Assembly: GCA_039881145.1 (NCBI GenBank)
Contig: JAYKKI010000003.1
Span: 10,130,501 to 10,194,500, forward strand
Reading direction: 5' to 3'
From: Druceiella hillmani
Lineage: Eukaryota > Arthropoda > Insecta > Lepidoptera > Hepialidae
DNA length: 64,000 nucleotides
Made by a program: the position numbers and the translations under genes. The notes beneath the pieces were generated by a model. That model ran no database searches and was not told the DNA's origin. It was given only the letters and a program-made list of their open reading frames with translations. Below, piece by piece: positions 11,301 to 23,135 of the stretch; positions within the stretch are counted from its first letter, which is position 1, and the number at the start of each line of letters is the position of its first letter.

Positions 11301-12479
11301 GAGATGTATTTTAAATAGGTTCATTCAAGATTTTTTTAAAAGGCCGTAAAAAACAAATACATGTAGTAAGAAATTAAAAAAATGTACAAAGGTTATTGGA
11401 TAACTGGAATTTAGAGAATCTGAATTGTGGAAGCTTTGTAAGAGTGAAATAACAGAATTCAAAATAAGGCGAAAAATGAATTAATTTTTAAAGATGTTTT
11501 TCATCACTAAGAACAAAAAACAAAAAACTGTCTCAGTTTACTTAAGCTGATGTCTTGATTAGATTATGAAAAGCCGATATTTGTGTAGTATCAGGTCGAC
11601 CATATTCATTTTTTTTACCTTGCTGCTGCTGTCTCGTAATACAACGTTACTGTTAAAATATGCTATGATTGCGGAACTATCACAGCATGCTTAAAAACTG
11701 AATAATGTTTAAAAAATGTTCTTCCCGGACACCAAAAAGGTGCCAGGGCGACAATTATATATTCGGCATTATAATATTTAGAAATAATGAGATACTTTTT
11801 ATTAAGTTTTTATTCAGCTAATATTTTTTGTGTCTTAAAATATATAAGTGTAAAAGAAAAAAGTGAACTCAATTTTTTTTAATTTTTCTAATTGAAAATA
11901 ATCCTATTATAGTTTATATCTTCTCATTATTTCGAATAATTAATAAATTCCCACACACACACATATAAACAAACATCTTTTTATGTATATGAATAATATG
12001 TATGATGTAGATAATAATATAGGCGTAAAAAATGAGATTGTTATCCATATAGATGATTATTTGCATCAAAAAATCAGAATATAGGTACAGTTGAAATTTT
12101 TTTATACTTATGTTTTCCTTAGGAGAGTATTTTGGTTTTTGTTTTCAGGAACGGTTAAAAATTTTTACATAATTCCTAAATTTTTCTTTCATCGGATTTG
12201 TTGCATAGAATCACATGCACGAAAAGATACGTTTTTTACGGCATATATGTACTTTGATGTATAATAGAATGTTCCTTTGTTATTATATTCGAGACATCCT
12301 CTCTCTTAATCGTTAAACAAAATTAATATTTACTTTATTATAATAAACAAATGCATCTTAATTAAAAATTAATTATAAAGAAAAGGAATAGGCCCTTATA
12401 CAAGAAGTAAATTTATGAATTAACAACTCCAAAAATTTTCGGATCTCTATATTTCGAAAATTTTTATAATTTTCGAAAC
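8381..12479. other. AT-rich stretch, no gene seen
   Basis: About 4 kb of A/T-rich sequence. The only structure I can support is the perfect hairpin at 11082-11138 and a weak stem around 9596-9634 built from 'gtctatgta' and 'atagacata' words. Frames are short and unrecognised. Confidence 0.5.
11082..11138. repeat. Perfect 25-bp inverted repeat, 7-nt loop
   Basis: Left arm 11082-11106 and right arm 11114-11138 are exact reverse complements; the loop is 'cagtcta'. The arm contains 'caaacaaaaataacacgataa'-type sequence, not a simple TA repeat, so pairing is not trivial. No target duplication or terminal motif is obvious. It is likely a young palindrome or minimal MITE. Confidence 0.85.
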
Positions 12480-12484
12480 ATATA

Positions 12485-12582
<98 letters not shown>

Positions 12583-12585
12583 ATT
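12480..12585. repeat. (TA)n microsatellite
   Basis: More than 100 bp of almost pure TA dinucleotides with a few interruptions ('tatg', 'ttcat', 'tttat'). Arrays like this are common in AT-rich insect genomes and are polymorphic in length. Confidence 0.95.
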
Positions 12586-13493
12586 TTAGAATTTAATATA
12601 ACAGCTTCATTTTATACGGTCTCTCTTGTTGGATTAGTTTAATATTTTTTTCTATCCAAAACTTAAATAACAACTATCCCAAGACGATGACGCACAAAAC
12701 GAATTCGAAACAAATAAGCGAAATTATTTAAGACATATTAATTACTAATTGATGCGGTTTGCTTTCTCACAGGAGTTTTCCACTTTTTTAATAAATTATT
12801 TTTATATACTTTACATAGAGTTTAATGAGTTTTTTCGTTACATAGTTTAACTATATTAAACAAATCTTACACAAAAAACTTTCGTTATGAACCCAGAGTT
12901 TTAACTTTAAATTTTAATTAATTAAAACGGTTCCGTGGAACATCCTACTCACACACTTGTCAGCCTATGATCGGCGGTAAAAACGCCTTTCGTCTTAATT
13001 GTTCATCTTAATTCTTAAGAATTTGTTTCATGACTTTTTTTATGGTGACAAAATATTTAAATATAACCAGAATTGTAAATATGTTAAAAATACAATTACA
13101 CTTTTCATTTAAAAATGAAGTTCTTTCCGTAATGGGCACTCAAATGAATAAATATCTTATTTAGTCTTCTAATCTTCTTATATTTATGAGCAAAATCTCA
13201 AACAAAAACCTAGCTATACCAAATAATTTATTGTTGATTAGTTGAGTGTATGGTAATGCAGGTTCTAATATATGTATTCCATATAGTCTATGGTGGTGCA
13301 AAATATCACCCATGCGGTTCCACCAGCGCAAGAATAATTCGATGTTCACTTTAATAAGTAAATTGCATTTATTAAATTTAGAAAAAAATTAAGATATACA
13401 TTCAGACAAGATGTCTATATATCAATACATTGTTAAAGATCTTTTAATAGTTCAGTGTTTTCAATTAACGTTTTATAGATTTGTAAATACACG
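12586..13493. other. AT-rich stretch, no gene seen
   Basis: No recognised repeat. A 62-codon reverse-strand frame at 13161-13349 (starting MNIELFLRWWNRMGDILHHH) is somewhat less biased than its surroundings but resembles no family I know, and I do not call it a gene. Confidence 0.45.
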
Positions 13494-13671
13494 ATTAAAT
13501 GAAACTACGGGATATAGTGTTATTTCTGCTTTTTTTAAGTTCTTTATCACGACCTAGATTTCGTTGTATTACATCTTCAGGCAATTAGCAAAAATGAAAT
13601 ACTACTACATCACTTAGTTTCATTAATTGTGAATAATGAATTTTTACAAAATTAAGGCCAAATATATTCAA
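13494..13671. mobile_element. Deleted copy of the foldback element at 4692-4963
   Basis: This shares with the first copy the left end ('ttaaatgaaactacg'), the arm with 'tttaagttcttta', the reverse-strand core, the right end ('actacatcac.tagtttcatta') and the non-palindromic tail ending 'atattcaat'. About 90 bp of centre and right arm are missing. Reverse strand: CTGAAGA (13574-13580), a shortened stem-loop segment, GAAATCTAGGTC (13551-13562). Flanking 'aatacacga' and 'aatacaaga' may be a mutated target duplication. The tail is present in both copies, which shows that it belongs to the element and is not flanking DNA. A TG/TA microsatellite begins right after the insertion. Confidence 0.65.
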
Positions 13672-13678
13672 TACAAGA

Positions 13679-13727
<49 letters not shown>
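13679..13727. repeat. (TG)n(TA)n compound microsatellite
   Basis: A short TG run passes into a TA run. It lies directly after the tail of the foldback element. Apparent frames on both strands here (YIYIYIYI) are only translations of the repeat. Confidence 0.95.
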
Positions 13728-13731
<4 letters not shown>

Positions 13732-14131
13732 GCATATATACATAAACAAAAATACGAATGCACGCATATACTCACTTGCGATTTTTTATCTATACATACC
13801 AATAACAAGTGTGTCTCTACTTTAAAGTTATTTTTTAAATAATTATTGCAACTTATTGTTGACTTTCCAAAACTAGAAACACATTTTTTACAACTAGATC
13901 AATTTAAATAAAACTTTTGCTGAAATAATACTAGGGATTCAAATTAAAATTCAGTTTGCCTCTTTAGACCATTCACTGTATCTTGTACTTTTGTCCTATT
14001 TCCTAATTTGCCTGTTCGTTTGCTCGATTATCATGAAAAAAGTATTATAATGATTTGAATTATTATTTCATTAAAATTTTTAGTAACGTATAGATCCAAA
14101 TATAAAATAATTTTTAATAAATATTACATAA

Positions 14132-14136
<5 letters not shown>
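13728..14136. other. AT-rich stretch, nothing seen
   Basis: A short AT-rich interval between two microsatellites, without a gene or repeat that I can support. Confidence 0.5.
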
Positions 14137-14212
<76 letters not shown>

Positions 14213-14220
14213 TATATATA
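14137..14220. repeat. (TA)n microsatellite
   Basis: About 80 bp of TA dinucleotides with interruptions 'tacata' and 'tacacata'. It directly abuts the palindrome at 14221-14264. Confidence 0.95.
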
Positions 14221-14264
14221 TTAAATGTCTTATTCCTTAATTAATTAAGGAATAAGAAATTTAA
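14221..14264. repeat. Palindrome with perfect 28-nt core
   Basis: The core 14229-14256 (cttattccttaa and its reverse complement, no loop) is a perfect palindrome. The flanking 8 bases on each side pair again with one mismatch. It abuts the TA array, so slippage or template switching at the array is a plausible origin. Confidence 0.85.
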
Positions 14265-17200
14265 TTATTAACACTTAGGTAGTAAGGAGTGATTGCGCGG
14301 ACTTAAACTGATGAGATATTATTTAGATTATTGCATCGATTCGGCTTAAAGTTCAATTATAACTGGAAAAACTCTTTCGCAAAAAAGATACCTGAGCAAA
14401 GTTGGAGGCAAAAATTAGCACGTGGCAAAAAAATAAATATTACTTCTTTTGATTCGTTTTGAATAATGGCAAAACTCAACAATTATATTCATTTTATTGA
14501 TCATAGCATGATATGACTTTATAGTATACAGTGAAATAATTTGTGTTTATTTCTAACGTCAATAAAAAATGATGAAAGTGACGACGGCGCTATGATAAAT
14601 AAATGAAATGGCGTCGTAAAATCTTCGGCTTAAGTTTTTTCTGCAATAATTTTCGTACAATATTTTATATTAATTTTTTCTTTTATCATTTTCGCTATTG
14701 TGTTAAATTTTACTTAATCGGTTAAAACAATTATTAATTATTACAATGTGGGTTTTCTTTCGACTATTATTACTATAAATCGACAAAAATGACAACAATA
14801 CGTCATATTTCAGGAAATAATGTGCAAAAATATTTAACATCTTCTCAGTAACTATTACGAACTTTTATTAAATCGTTATTGGCGGACTAAACTTTAAGCC
14901 AGTAGCTAGTGTCTTACGTCATTAATACGGTCGATGAATTATTCATGGAATTTGTTAAAATACATTTGCATCAAAAACTATTATTTTATCGTATAGTTTT
15001 GTGATTTATGAAGTGGATTTTAATATTTTCAAAGTATCTGTATTTTCCCATTTAATAGTTTCAATGTTTGATTATATTCTAGGTATGGAAAAAGTCAATT
15101 CTTAAAAATTTTACGTACTCCTGTAATCTAAAATATATAGCTTTTTTACTTAAAATCATGATTACAGAACCGTTGAAACTTATTTAAGCCAGTATTTGTA
15201 ATAAATATATTTCAAATTATAAAGAAATAATTAACTGGCAGTAATAATCTAAACGAAAATTTTATTTTAATATTTTTCTAAAACTCCTGTAGTAATTTTC
15301 TGATATTAAAAGTTTACTTCATTACCATATTAAAGAATATTCAAATTGTAAGGTATTTTGGGAATATTTAAAACTTAATAATTTAATTGCATACTGATTT
15401 TGAATAATCCACACAATTTTCCTTTTCTGATATTTAACATACTTTTAGTTATTATCAGCGCATATATCCGGGTAACGTTTACGCCATGTTTACGTCATTA
15501 AATTGGCATAGTTATAATTAATCATCACTAATATATTGGAGTATATATTTAAATTCGTTTTGAAAAAATCATGTTTCAATTGATGGCAATTACGCGTACC
15601 CATACGGATTAGAATGGTAGCTTATAATCTTCATTAAGATGTCTGTTTCTCCATCTATCAAATATCTCTAACTTGAAAATGGAAGACATGTCATTTTGTT
15701 TATTCGCATTTAATTTTTTTGTTTCTAAACGAATAACAAATTTTAGGAAATGTGATGTTCTTCTGAATAATTACAAACATTTTGGGGATTTTTTTTACTA
15801 AGGCCGATGTTCCAAAAGGATAAAACTTCAATAAGACTATTTACAGTATGTACATTTGCATTTAGCTATTTTTTTAATTACCAATATGAAAATTCAGTAA
15901 AGCAAAACTAAATCATATTTACAACTTCAATATCAGTAACTCTGATGTATAAATATAAAGACATCCTGGTATCTATTGAGAATGTCCTGTAAATAAAAAA
16001 TAAATAATAAGATTATATTATATAACTTTTATGTTATGAGTGACATATAATTTTTTTCATATTTTTCAGACCATACAAACTTTGCAACAATCACGTAAAC
16101 AAATCATATTTTGTTCTTTAAATAAAATAATAATTACCTACTGTTTTAAGGTATATCTGTTTTAAAAATCGTACACAATTTAAAAAAAATGTAAGTTCGA
16201 AATCAAGATCATGTATGTGAACAATATAGTTAAACTGAATTTTTACTTGGTTAGTTTGTTAAAATATTTTTCCCCAAAGGAGGATCAGACAAAATTGTCT
16301 ACACAACCAACAAGGACCACATATATGTCATTAGATAGCTAATACAAAGTAACATATATCATGGAGACTAATTTTACGTTGCTGTTAAAACAAGTTTATA
16401 ATGATGTTCCTTAGGTTAGGTTGTTTCTTGCTGTATGTTATTAGGAAACGGAAAGGCAAGTAGACTGAGTAAAAGTATAGTGTAATAATTATTATTATTT
16501 TATTTTAACATACCGTTATCCTTGTTACATCCATTAAATTGACTGTAAAAGCCCCGAAAACCTGCCAAATCTTTAATATCACACTACCTGTGTAATATGC
16601 ACACTGCTGCCTACTGTGCGTTATCCAGTTAAAAAATTGCAATAAAATTGATGTACAGCATCTTTGCTTCCTCGACTTCTGTCAGTCAATATAGGTGTCG
16701 CAAGTTTTTGCTCTTAAATATCCCGTCTGCACACGTGCTCTTAATAATGATATATTTTGTGATAAATACTTCTATCAACTACAGACCGTCATATTTGTAA
16801 ATGTTCCCTGCAGTATGACCTTGTAAGTTTTAAATATTATCACCTTAATGGAAGTATTATAATATTATTTTCTTTAATGTGAAAAGTTTCTTGTAATTAT
16901 AATTTCAGTCTAATCAAGTAAAAGTTTTAGTTGTTCTCTGCATCAAGAAATTAATTTCGTCACTTATACATCTCAAAGTTTGACATTGTGTTATATTGAA
17001 CTGTTCTTTGTAACATGTCGCAAATATCTGTAAAGTAATCCCCATTAAAATCATGTAATGCACTAGAATCAGTTAATTTATCCCAAACATTGTCATTAGA
17101 ATATCTTTAGGAAATTCGTGGTTTATATAAACATAATTTAGGATATTTTAGTAAATAAATGTTAATTGCATCCGATATATAGCAACGGGATTAGTTTTGA

Positions 17201-17399
17201 AAAGTGATGTTAATACAACGAACCTTTTGGTATTTTTCTATAATATGAGATACAGCAGGTTGTACAATATGCCTTTCATGCGCAGATAACCTAAACACGC
17301 ATCATTATTTATGAAGTTCGCTGCTTGTTAAATGTGTGTCGATATATATCGCAATTATTGTGATGCTCTTTCATAATAAAACAGTAACTATAATATTGA
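14265..17399. other. AT-rich stretch, no gene seen
   Basis: About 3 kb without a recognisable gene or repeat. It includes a 'ttaggttaggtt' word near 16411, of a type common in insect intergenic DNA. Frames are short. Confidence 0.5.
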
Positions 17400-17850
17400 G
17401 TCCAATGAACAAGCCAAGTTCAACAGAATATATTTCTCGAAATACGATATCAATATCGCATACCAAGTAGTCGTGATATCCACTCCAATGAAAAGCCGTA
17501 GCCGGACGTGTAAAGCTAATAACAATTCACGATTACAAAAGCCAATATATCGCCGTATCATATGGACACGATGTCAAATCGAGTAACAAGTCGAGATCGA
17601 AAAGTTGAAGCCGACAACGGTTCATGAAAAAGTTCAATATCAATGCTGTATCAGGTAGTCGCGATATCAAATGCAGCAACACGTCAAGGTCGAACAGTAT
17701 TATATAGTCGTAAAATATTAATGCCGTATTATATAGTCGTGATCAAAATTAGTAAAAAACCAAGGTCGAAAAGATGAACCAAATAACAGATTACGAAACA
17801 AAGTCCCATATCAATGCCAGACAAAATACTTTCGGGAACAACTGGGGTAA
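17400..17850. repeat. Diverged tandem repeat, ~80-96 bp unit
   Basis: The block 'caatatcaatgccgtatca', then 'agtcgtgatatcaaat', then 'agtaacaag.caaggtcgaaaag' recurs. Unit starts lie at about 17447, 17543, 17634, 17715 and 17807. Units vary by small indels and many substitutions. Overall it is richer in CG dinucleotides than the surroundings. No frame is shared by the units, and it is unrelated to the array at 1-690. Confidence 0.75.
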
Positions 17851-17875
17851 TCAACTAGTAACACACTCACAACAG

Positions 17876-17937
17876 GAATGGAAACCTCTGCATTGACTAC
17901 ATGCACTCGCGACCCCTTTCCCGCTTTTTCCCGCAGG
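17876..17937. repeat. 62-bp direct repeat, left copy
   Basis: It matches 18510-18571 at about 52 of 62 positions by eye. It contains 'tttcccgctttttcccgc', two TTTCCCGC words that fit the E2F consensus TTTSSCGC. It lies just after the ~90-bp tandem array, so both may belong to one larger repeat family. There is no gene nearby for such sites to regulate. Confidence 0.75.
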
Positions 17938-18509
17938 CTTTACACTACTATGTTAATCACGAGAGGAAAGCAGCACTGAAGTATTGCGATATTTTTTTTC
18001 TCACAGAGGTTTCAAATAAGTTGCAATAACAACTATTTTAATGTATTAACGTATCTTTCTAATGACTTAAGTGTAGTCTTTATTGGTTGCTAGACAAGTT
18101 TCCATACATTTTTATAGAATGTCCTTTGTGGCTTTATTTCTTTTTTCATCGGAATTATTACAGTCAACATTTAATATAGTATTTGATTGAAATCATAATT
18201 AAAGATATACTGAGAGAAATTTCAAAATTTCGGAATAATCTTTCGATACCCTTGAAAAACGTATGTAGGCCGGGTAAAATCTTTAATGTTACAACAAACA
18301 ATTAGAAAACTTATAACTCGACATGTTAAAAGGCAGGATGAGTTTTGGACAAAATTATTGTAATATTTAAAAATTTATACATTGAAAAATTTTGTTCTAA
18401 TCCGATTCAAAACATTGCCTTATGTATTTATTTATTTTCACCGAAATAAGAAACATAAAATTTGAAATGTAAGAGTAAAAAAAGAGTAAAGGTAAAAGCT
18501 CCAAAATAC

Positions 18510-18571
18510 GAATGAAAACCACTGCATTAACTGCATGCAATCGCAAGCCCTTTCCCACTTTTTCCCACGGG
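18510..18571. repeat. 62-bp direct repeat, right copy
   Basis: Partner of 17876-17937. Here the two TTTCCCGC words have become TTTCCCAC, and several CG positions read CA or TG in one copy, as expected if the family decayed by deamination at CpG. Confidence 0.75.
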
Positions 18572-18715
18572 GTGAATGAATGGAACAGGTAATTATTTTT
18601 GAAATATTTTAATAGGTGCTATTTTTGAAATATTTTAAAAGGTAATTATTTTTGTATCATTTTATTTTAAAAAAGTGAATAAACGGAATAGATAATTATT
18701 TTAGAAATCTATTTT
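18572..18715. repeat. Short tandem repeat, ~27 bp unit
   Basis: The unit 'ggtaattatttttgaaatattttaa' recurs at 18588, 18615 and 18641, with a fourth degraded copy near 18688. A larger duplication is overlaid: 'gtgaatgaatggaacaggtaattatt' (18572) resembles 'gtgaataaacggaatagataattatt' (about 18675). Confidence 0.7.
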
Positions 18716-19197
18716 TATATTAAAAAAAATATTTAAGATCATTTATAAAGATTTTTGCAGAACGGGCCGTTCCAGACCATTGAATAAAGAATGTACATAA
18801 AATTGTTTATTCCGGTGAAATAGTTTTTATTTTTCAAAGATGTAACGATATTTTTGTTTCGGATTAAAACATGGGTTATCTCTATTACTATATTTAAAAA
18901 AAGCTCTAAATATTTCCCATATACATAGCATTTAAATTTTGAAAGTAATAAAAGGTGTGGTAAAAGTGTCATACGCGTGGTGTTATTAATTTCAAGCTGT
19001 TTAAAGAAAAATCTTTGTTAATCTAGCGAGTAAACCATATACGTGGCTGTTTTCATTTTCTAGAAAAATTTTCTAAATTATTCGAAAGAATAAGCTCCGT
19101 ACTCTACGAAGAGACATGAATGAGTTTTGTTTCTATATTTCTAAAAAAATCTTACACTCTTTCAAACAGCCGTCTCTGAACTAATGTAGTTTCAATT

Positions 19198-19251
<54 letters not shown>

Positions 19252-20179
19252 ATAATAAATATTGACACAAATCTATTCTTTATAGAGCCTAGATCGAGAC
19301 AAGTTTCTCATCTAATCACTTTTTTCTGGATAAATTTGGAATAAATCCAAAAATAACAGGTATCCTTTTCTTTTTTGCAAAGACTGCTTTAATAATATTT
19401 TGTGCCTCTTGTAGTCAGCGTCGTGGAAAACGAAGCTTAGCCCAGTTGTTGAATTATTCATGGATCCCTTTAAATACGTTTACCTTACGAGTAGTGATTA
19501 TCTTTTCGAGTTACAAAATGGAAGCTAGATTTGTATGTACCTGTTATGGGGCATACATACATTTTTAAAGAGCGCTTTACAAATCCTTGTGTCGCAGAAA
19601 CACGTCCACTTGTCAATATATATATAGCAAAACAAAGGCATTATTTGATGAATTTTTGACTCTCTTTCTATGAATTCTCTATATAGATTCTTATTTCATA
19701 CGACGTCCCACATTACCAATAATAGAAACAATAGTTTTGATAAATTGTTTTTCTTAATTCGAATATTTTTAAATTCAACCTTTCATTTTTTTTAATATAC
19801 TAACAATCCTGGTCAACCGTATCTACAGGTCAGGATCCACATGGTGTGAAGTAACGTGTTGATTCGGTGTTCACTAATACAAATACATCCCATTTTTTAA
19901 ATTTTTTAAAAAGTATAAATATATTATGTAATTACAATAATATCCTATATGTTAAATATAAAATGAACAATATCTACATAAAAAAATAATAATGCTGTGT
20001 ACGCCTAATATAGCCGTAAGTCTGTATAAAGAATTACGGCTATATTACGCATATCAAGGAGGCTATGAGAACTTACTACCATTGGTTGTCGGAAAAATTT
20101 GAGAATTTCTTGATGTGTCCCCAAAATTGATTAAACTAACCAAAGGCGCAATGACTATCATTATTAACATGCGCCTAAT
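18716..20179. other. AT-rich stretch with a microsatellite
   Basis: It contains the (TA)n array at 19201-19249 and a hairpin near 20011-20049 ('atagccgtaa' facing 'ttacggctat'). A 77-codon reverse frame at 18739-18972 is Ile/Leu/Asn-rich and unrecognised. Confidence 0.5.
19201..19249. repeat. (TA)n microsatellite
   Basis: An uninterrupted run of TA dinucleotides of about 48 bp. Confidence 0.95.
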
Positions 20180-20497
20180 TTATTAATTCCTTAAACACTT
20201 TATCCACAACCCCACAAGTGATGTTACCTCCATATACCTGTTAAATTTTGCATAACAAGGAGGGCCTTCCATTCATACATATCCCTTAACTTCTTTAGGC
20301 GGTGAAACCGTTTATTCCCGCTGAACATTTTGCCAGGATCCAAATATGATTTGCGTATCTCCCAACAGTTTCCTTAAAAGGGAAATCGAATAAAGTTTTC
20401 TTTGCTTATTTGAATAGTAAACGAACCGTAAGGCCTAGAATATTTGAAAAGAAGGTACTTTCGCCATCCGCACGTTTTACTTTGTCCGATCAAGGCT
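20180..20497 (-). pseudogene. Unassigned coding-like relic
   Basis: On the reverse strand one frame reads SDKVKRADGESTFFSNILGL, continues to a single stop, then gives KKTLFDFPFKETVGRYANHI and on to SAGINGFTA. A neighbouring frame continues with PPKEVKGYV, a stop, and MEGPPCYAKFNRYMEVTSLV. These frames are markedly less AT-biased than the flanks, and the two stops and the shift can be explained by point changes. The relic starts next to an 'ag' (reverse strand, near 20497) and holds 'acaggtatat' near 20240, which could be splice signals. I do not recognise the protein; it could be a decayed exon or a transposon fragment. Confidence 0.35.
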
Positions 20498-22841
20498 AGT
20501 GTATGTAATAATGTTAATAGTACTTAATTTGTATATATGTCAGTTCATGATATTAGTGTAAGATGTTACAGATCATTATCTGCTAAAATACCCTTGAAAA
20601 TAATTACATAATCAGATGCACTTATGATTGTTTGAAGAAAAAAAACCTTTAAAGTTAAGGGTATTACTGTAATTAGTATGGAAATCGATTCTAGTTACTG
20701 TTTATGTTAAAATATGACCTTCATGCTCTACTAAAGTAATGCTTTAAGAATTAAGATGGATTTTCGGAGAAACTTCGAATTACGGCCAAAAATTTTACTT
20801 CAAATTTATTTTGTTATTTTGAAATTGTGAGCGAAGTCTGTATTCAGCTCTTCAGTTTAAAAATTCCTTCAATGTCGTTAGTGTTATGTTACTAATGTTT
20901 ACTCGTAAGTATAATTTTGAATAATATTGTAATTACAATTATAATCGATATATTAATTATAATAGTGATGCTTAAAAAATATGGCGTAGCATGGTTTTTC
21001 ACCTTATTTTATAGTCAAACATTTCAGGGAATAAGAAAGCGGTTCTGTGGACGAAACGTGAAACAGCTTACTACGTAATAACTTTACCACTTCTGTCTTT
21101 CTGTTCGATCTAAAAACTCGGTCCTAGTTTTCGTTCCATTTTTTTAGTGCCCTGCCTACATTTATTAAAGGTTTCTCTTGTCTTCGTATTTGTTATTGAC
21201 TTCTGATGTGTAGGTTTTCTTGAGTATACTAGTTCCACACACTTGTCCTTTGAATAATATTTTAAGAAGAGAAATTGTGGTAAAATATATTAAAATAAAA
21301 ATTAAAGTGTAGTATATCAAAGCATCGACAAGTTTTAGCACCACCTTCTCATCAAGGTTACTTGTTTCTGCCATTGGACTCAAAGAGAATTCAATATTTG
21401 TAACCTACATTAATACAAATATAAGTTGAATTTATTACATTTAATCAACTGTGGTCAAACTTAAGGAATTTTAATGATCTGGCCATCATATACATTATGA
21501 AATAATCGAAATTTTTCGAAAATTTAAAAACAATCGAAGGAAAGGGAATACACTGGCTATTATAAATTGAACGAAGCTATGAAAAGTAAACCAAATCTTC
21601 ATGGAAATAATTTTTTGACGATAACGAATCAAAATTACCTACCACTCAACTTATATTTATATATACTTTAGGGTACAAATATTGAATTGTACAATTGCAA
21701 TATCATGAAATACGAGGATAATGACTAGGGACAAGAGGTATTAGATTTATAAAAGTAAAGTAAATTAAAAACAGAGTAAAGAATTAGACACGTTATTCAT
21801 ATTGAATTATCTACAACAAAAAATTTTTCAAATATACTTTACGACAAAATTTTCATATCTAAACATTGATAACTTTTAATATTACTGATATAGAAAAGAA
21901 AAAAAGGCGCACGCTTTTAAAAATTTTGGCGAGTAATAGATTCACGTCAACAATAAACACTCACGCCAACACCTCATCCGCATTTGCAATACAACACAAA
22001 ATACCGTGTTGAACTGTCCTAATAAATTAAACATAAAATAAAATAAATATTTCATGGGTGCCCATTCGTCAAAGTCAACCTCATTGTTATCCCCCAATAA
22101 TACCCTTTTTCCAAGCAGTGAATGCATATCAGCATATAGCTAGAAAAATACGACTGAAACTACGTTGTCCATGCGCCGATATAACCAATCTTACACACAA
22201 CTTTACAAGTAGAACAAGTTGCGTGCAAAATCACGACCGCCCTTTGACGCGCTGCGGGAGGCTTCGACCTTCGTCTCAATGAAGTAGGACAAGCAGAATA
22301 TTACCAACAGACCGCCGGTACGTCCTTTGTATTATTGAACGTGATCACTTTGTAGGAACGCGTCGGACCGAGTATGAAAAAATTATAAATAAATTAATGT
22401 AAAGATATTTCTAGGTGCATGGAATATTTGGCGGACTTCGGTGTTGCATGTGGTTGTCTCGGTTTTGTTATGAAATAACGTACCGTGTATAAATGGTACA
22501 TAATTCAAGATCCACCGTCCTTTCCTTTGCATGCTTTATTTATTTTGTTTTAAATATATTATATTAAAGATTGTTTTAGTCATTCTTCCCTATTTATAAT
22601 ATGATATTTTAGTTGAAAGTGGAGCCCAAGCTCGAAGAGAAGACGCAATGTGTCCAGTGTTGAGAACTTAAAAAATGTAAACGCTTTACATTCAAATAAA
22701 CGAACGTGAATTTAAAAAAGATTGCAGATTAAATTGAGCAATATGGTGTTTTTGAAACAGTATATCCCATACATAAAATGATCGAAAAAAAATATTATTG
22801 GGCAATGAATGTATCTAAAAATGATTAATGACAACAAAACC
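20498..22841. other. No gene established; GC-richer patches
   Basis: The 72-codon reverse frame at 21165-21383 has an ATG in good context and begins MSPMAETSNLDEKVVLKLVD, which looks more protein-like than most frames here but soon becomes Ile/Tyr-rich; it is unassigned. A GC-richer patch at about 22055-22375 (with 'gacgcgctgcgggaggcttcg') gives no continuous frame and no family match. The rest is AT-rich. Confidence 0.4.
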
Positions 22842-23135
22842 GGAGGAGTATCTCAATGCTCGGTTTTGGATCCTCTTTTGTGGAATACCTGAAGCTAGCA
22901 TTGCTAAGGGGTATTATAATCGAGGTATATGCAGACGACGTAACTGTAGTGGTCGTAATGAAACACCTCGAAGAGATAAACCTCGCGTTTGACATCACCT
23001 TCGAGAGAATCAGCCGGCGGATGAATGCAGTGGCGGATGAATGCACTTGGCACTGGCAAAGCAAAAGACCGGCATGGTGCTTTTATTAGTCAAAAACGGG
23101 TAGAAATGGTTAGGCTGAGAATAGGAGAGCACTAA
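22842..23135 (+). mobile_element. R1-like LINE reverse transcriptase fragment
   Basis: The first frame, from 22842, reads GGVSQCSVLDPLLWNT, matching reverse transcriptase motif B (GVPQGSVLGPLLWN). After a frameshift the frame IIEVYADDVTVVVVMKHLEE follows, with the catalytic YADD at 22928-22939 (motif C). Next comes AFDITFERISRRMNAVADE, then after another shift LAKQKTGMVLLLVKNG and QKRVEMVRLRIGE, which correspond to the LxxxKTE(A)VL segment and its downstream strand. The string ADD-x-VVVV-KHLEE is typical of the R1/Jockey side of non-LTR elements. A deletion of about 15 residues separates motif B from the strand before YADD. The copy is truncated at both ends and dead. Confidence 0.8.

Noticed and set aside
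13585..13842. Frames with YIYIYIYI on both strands
   Set aside because: They are translations of a TG/TA microsatellite.
14306..14340. 'ctgatgag' as a further hammerhead core
   Set aside because: No GAAA with correct spacing and no flanking stems.
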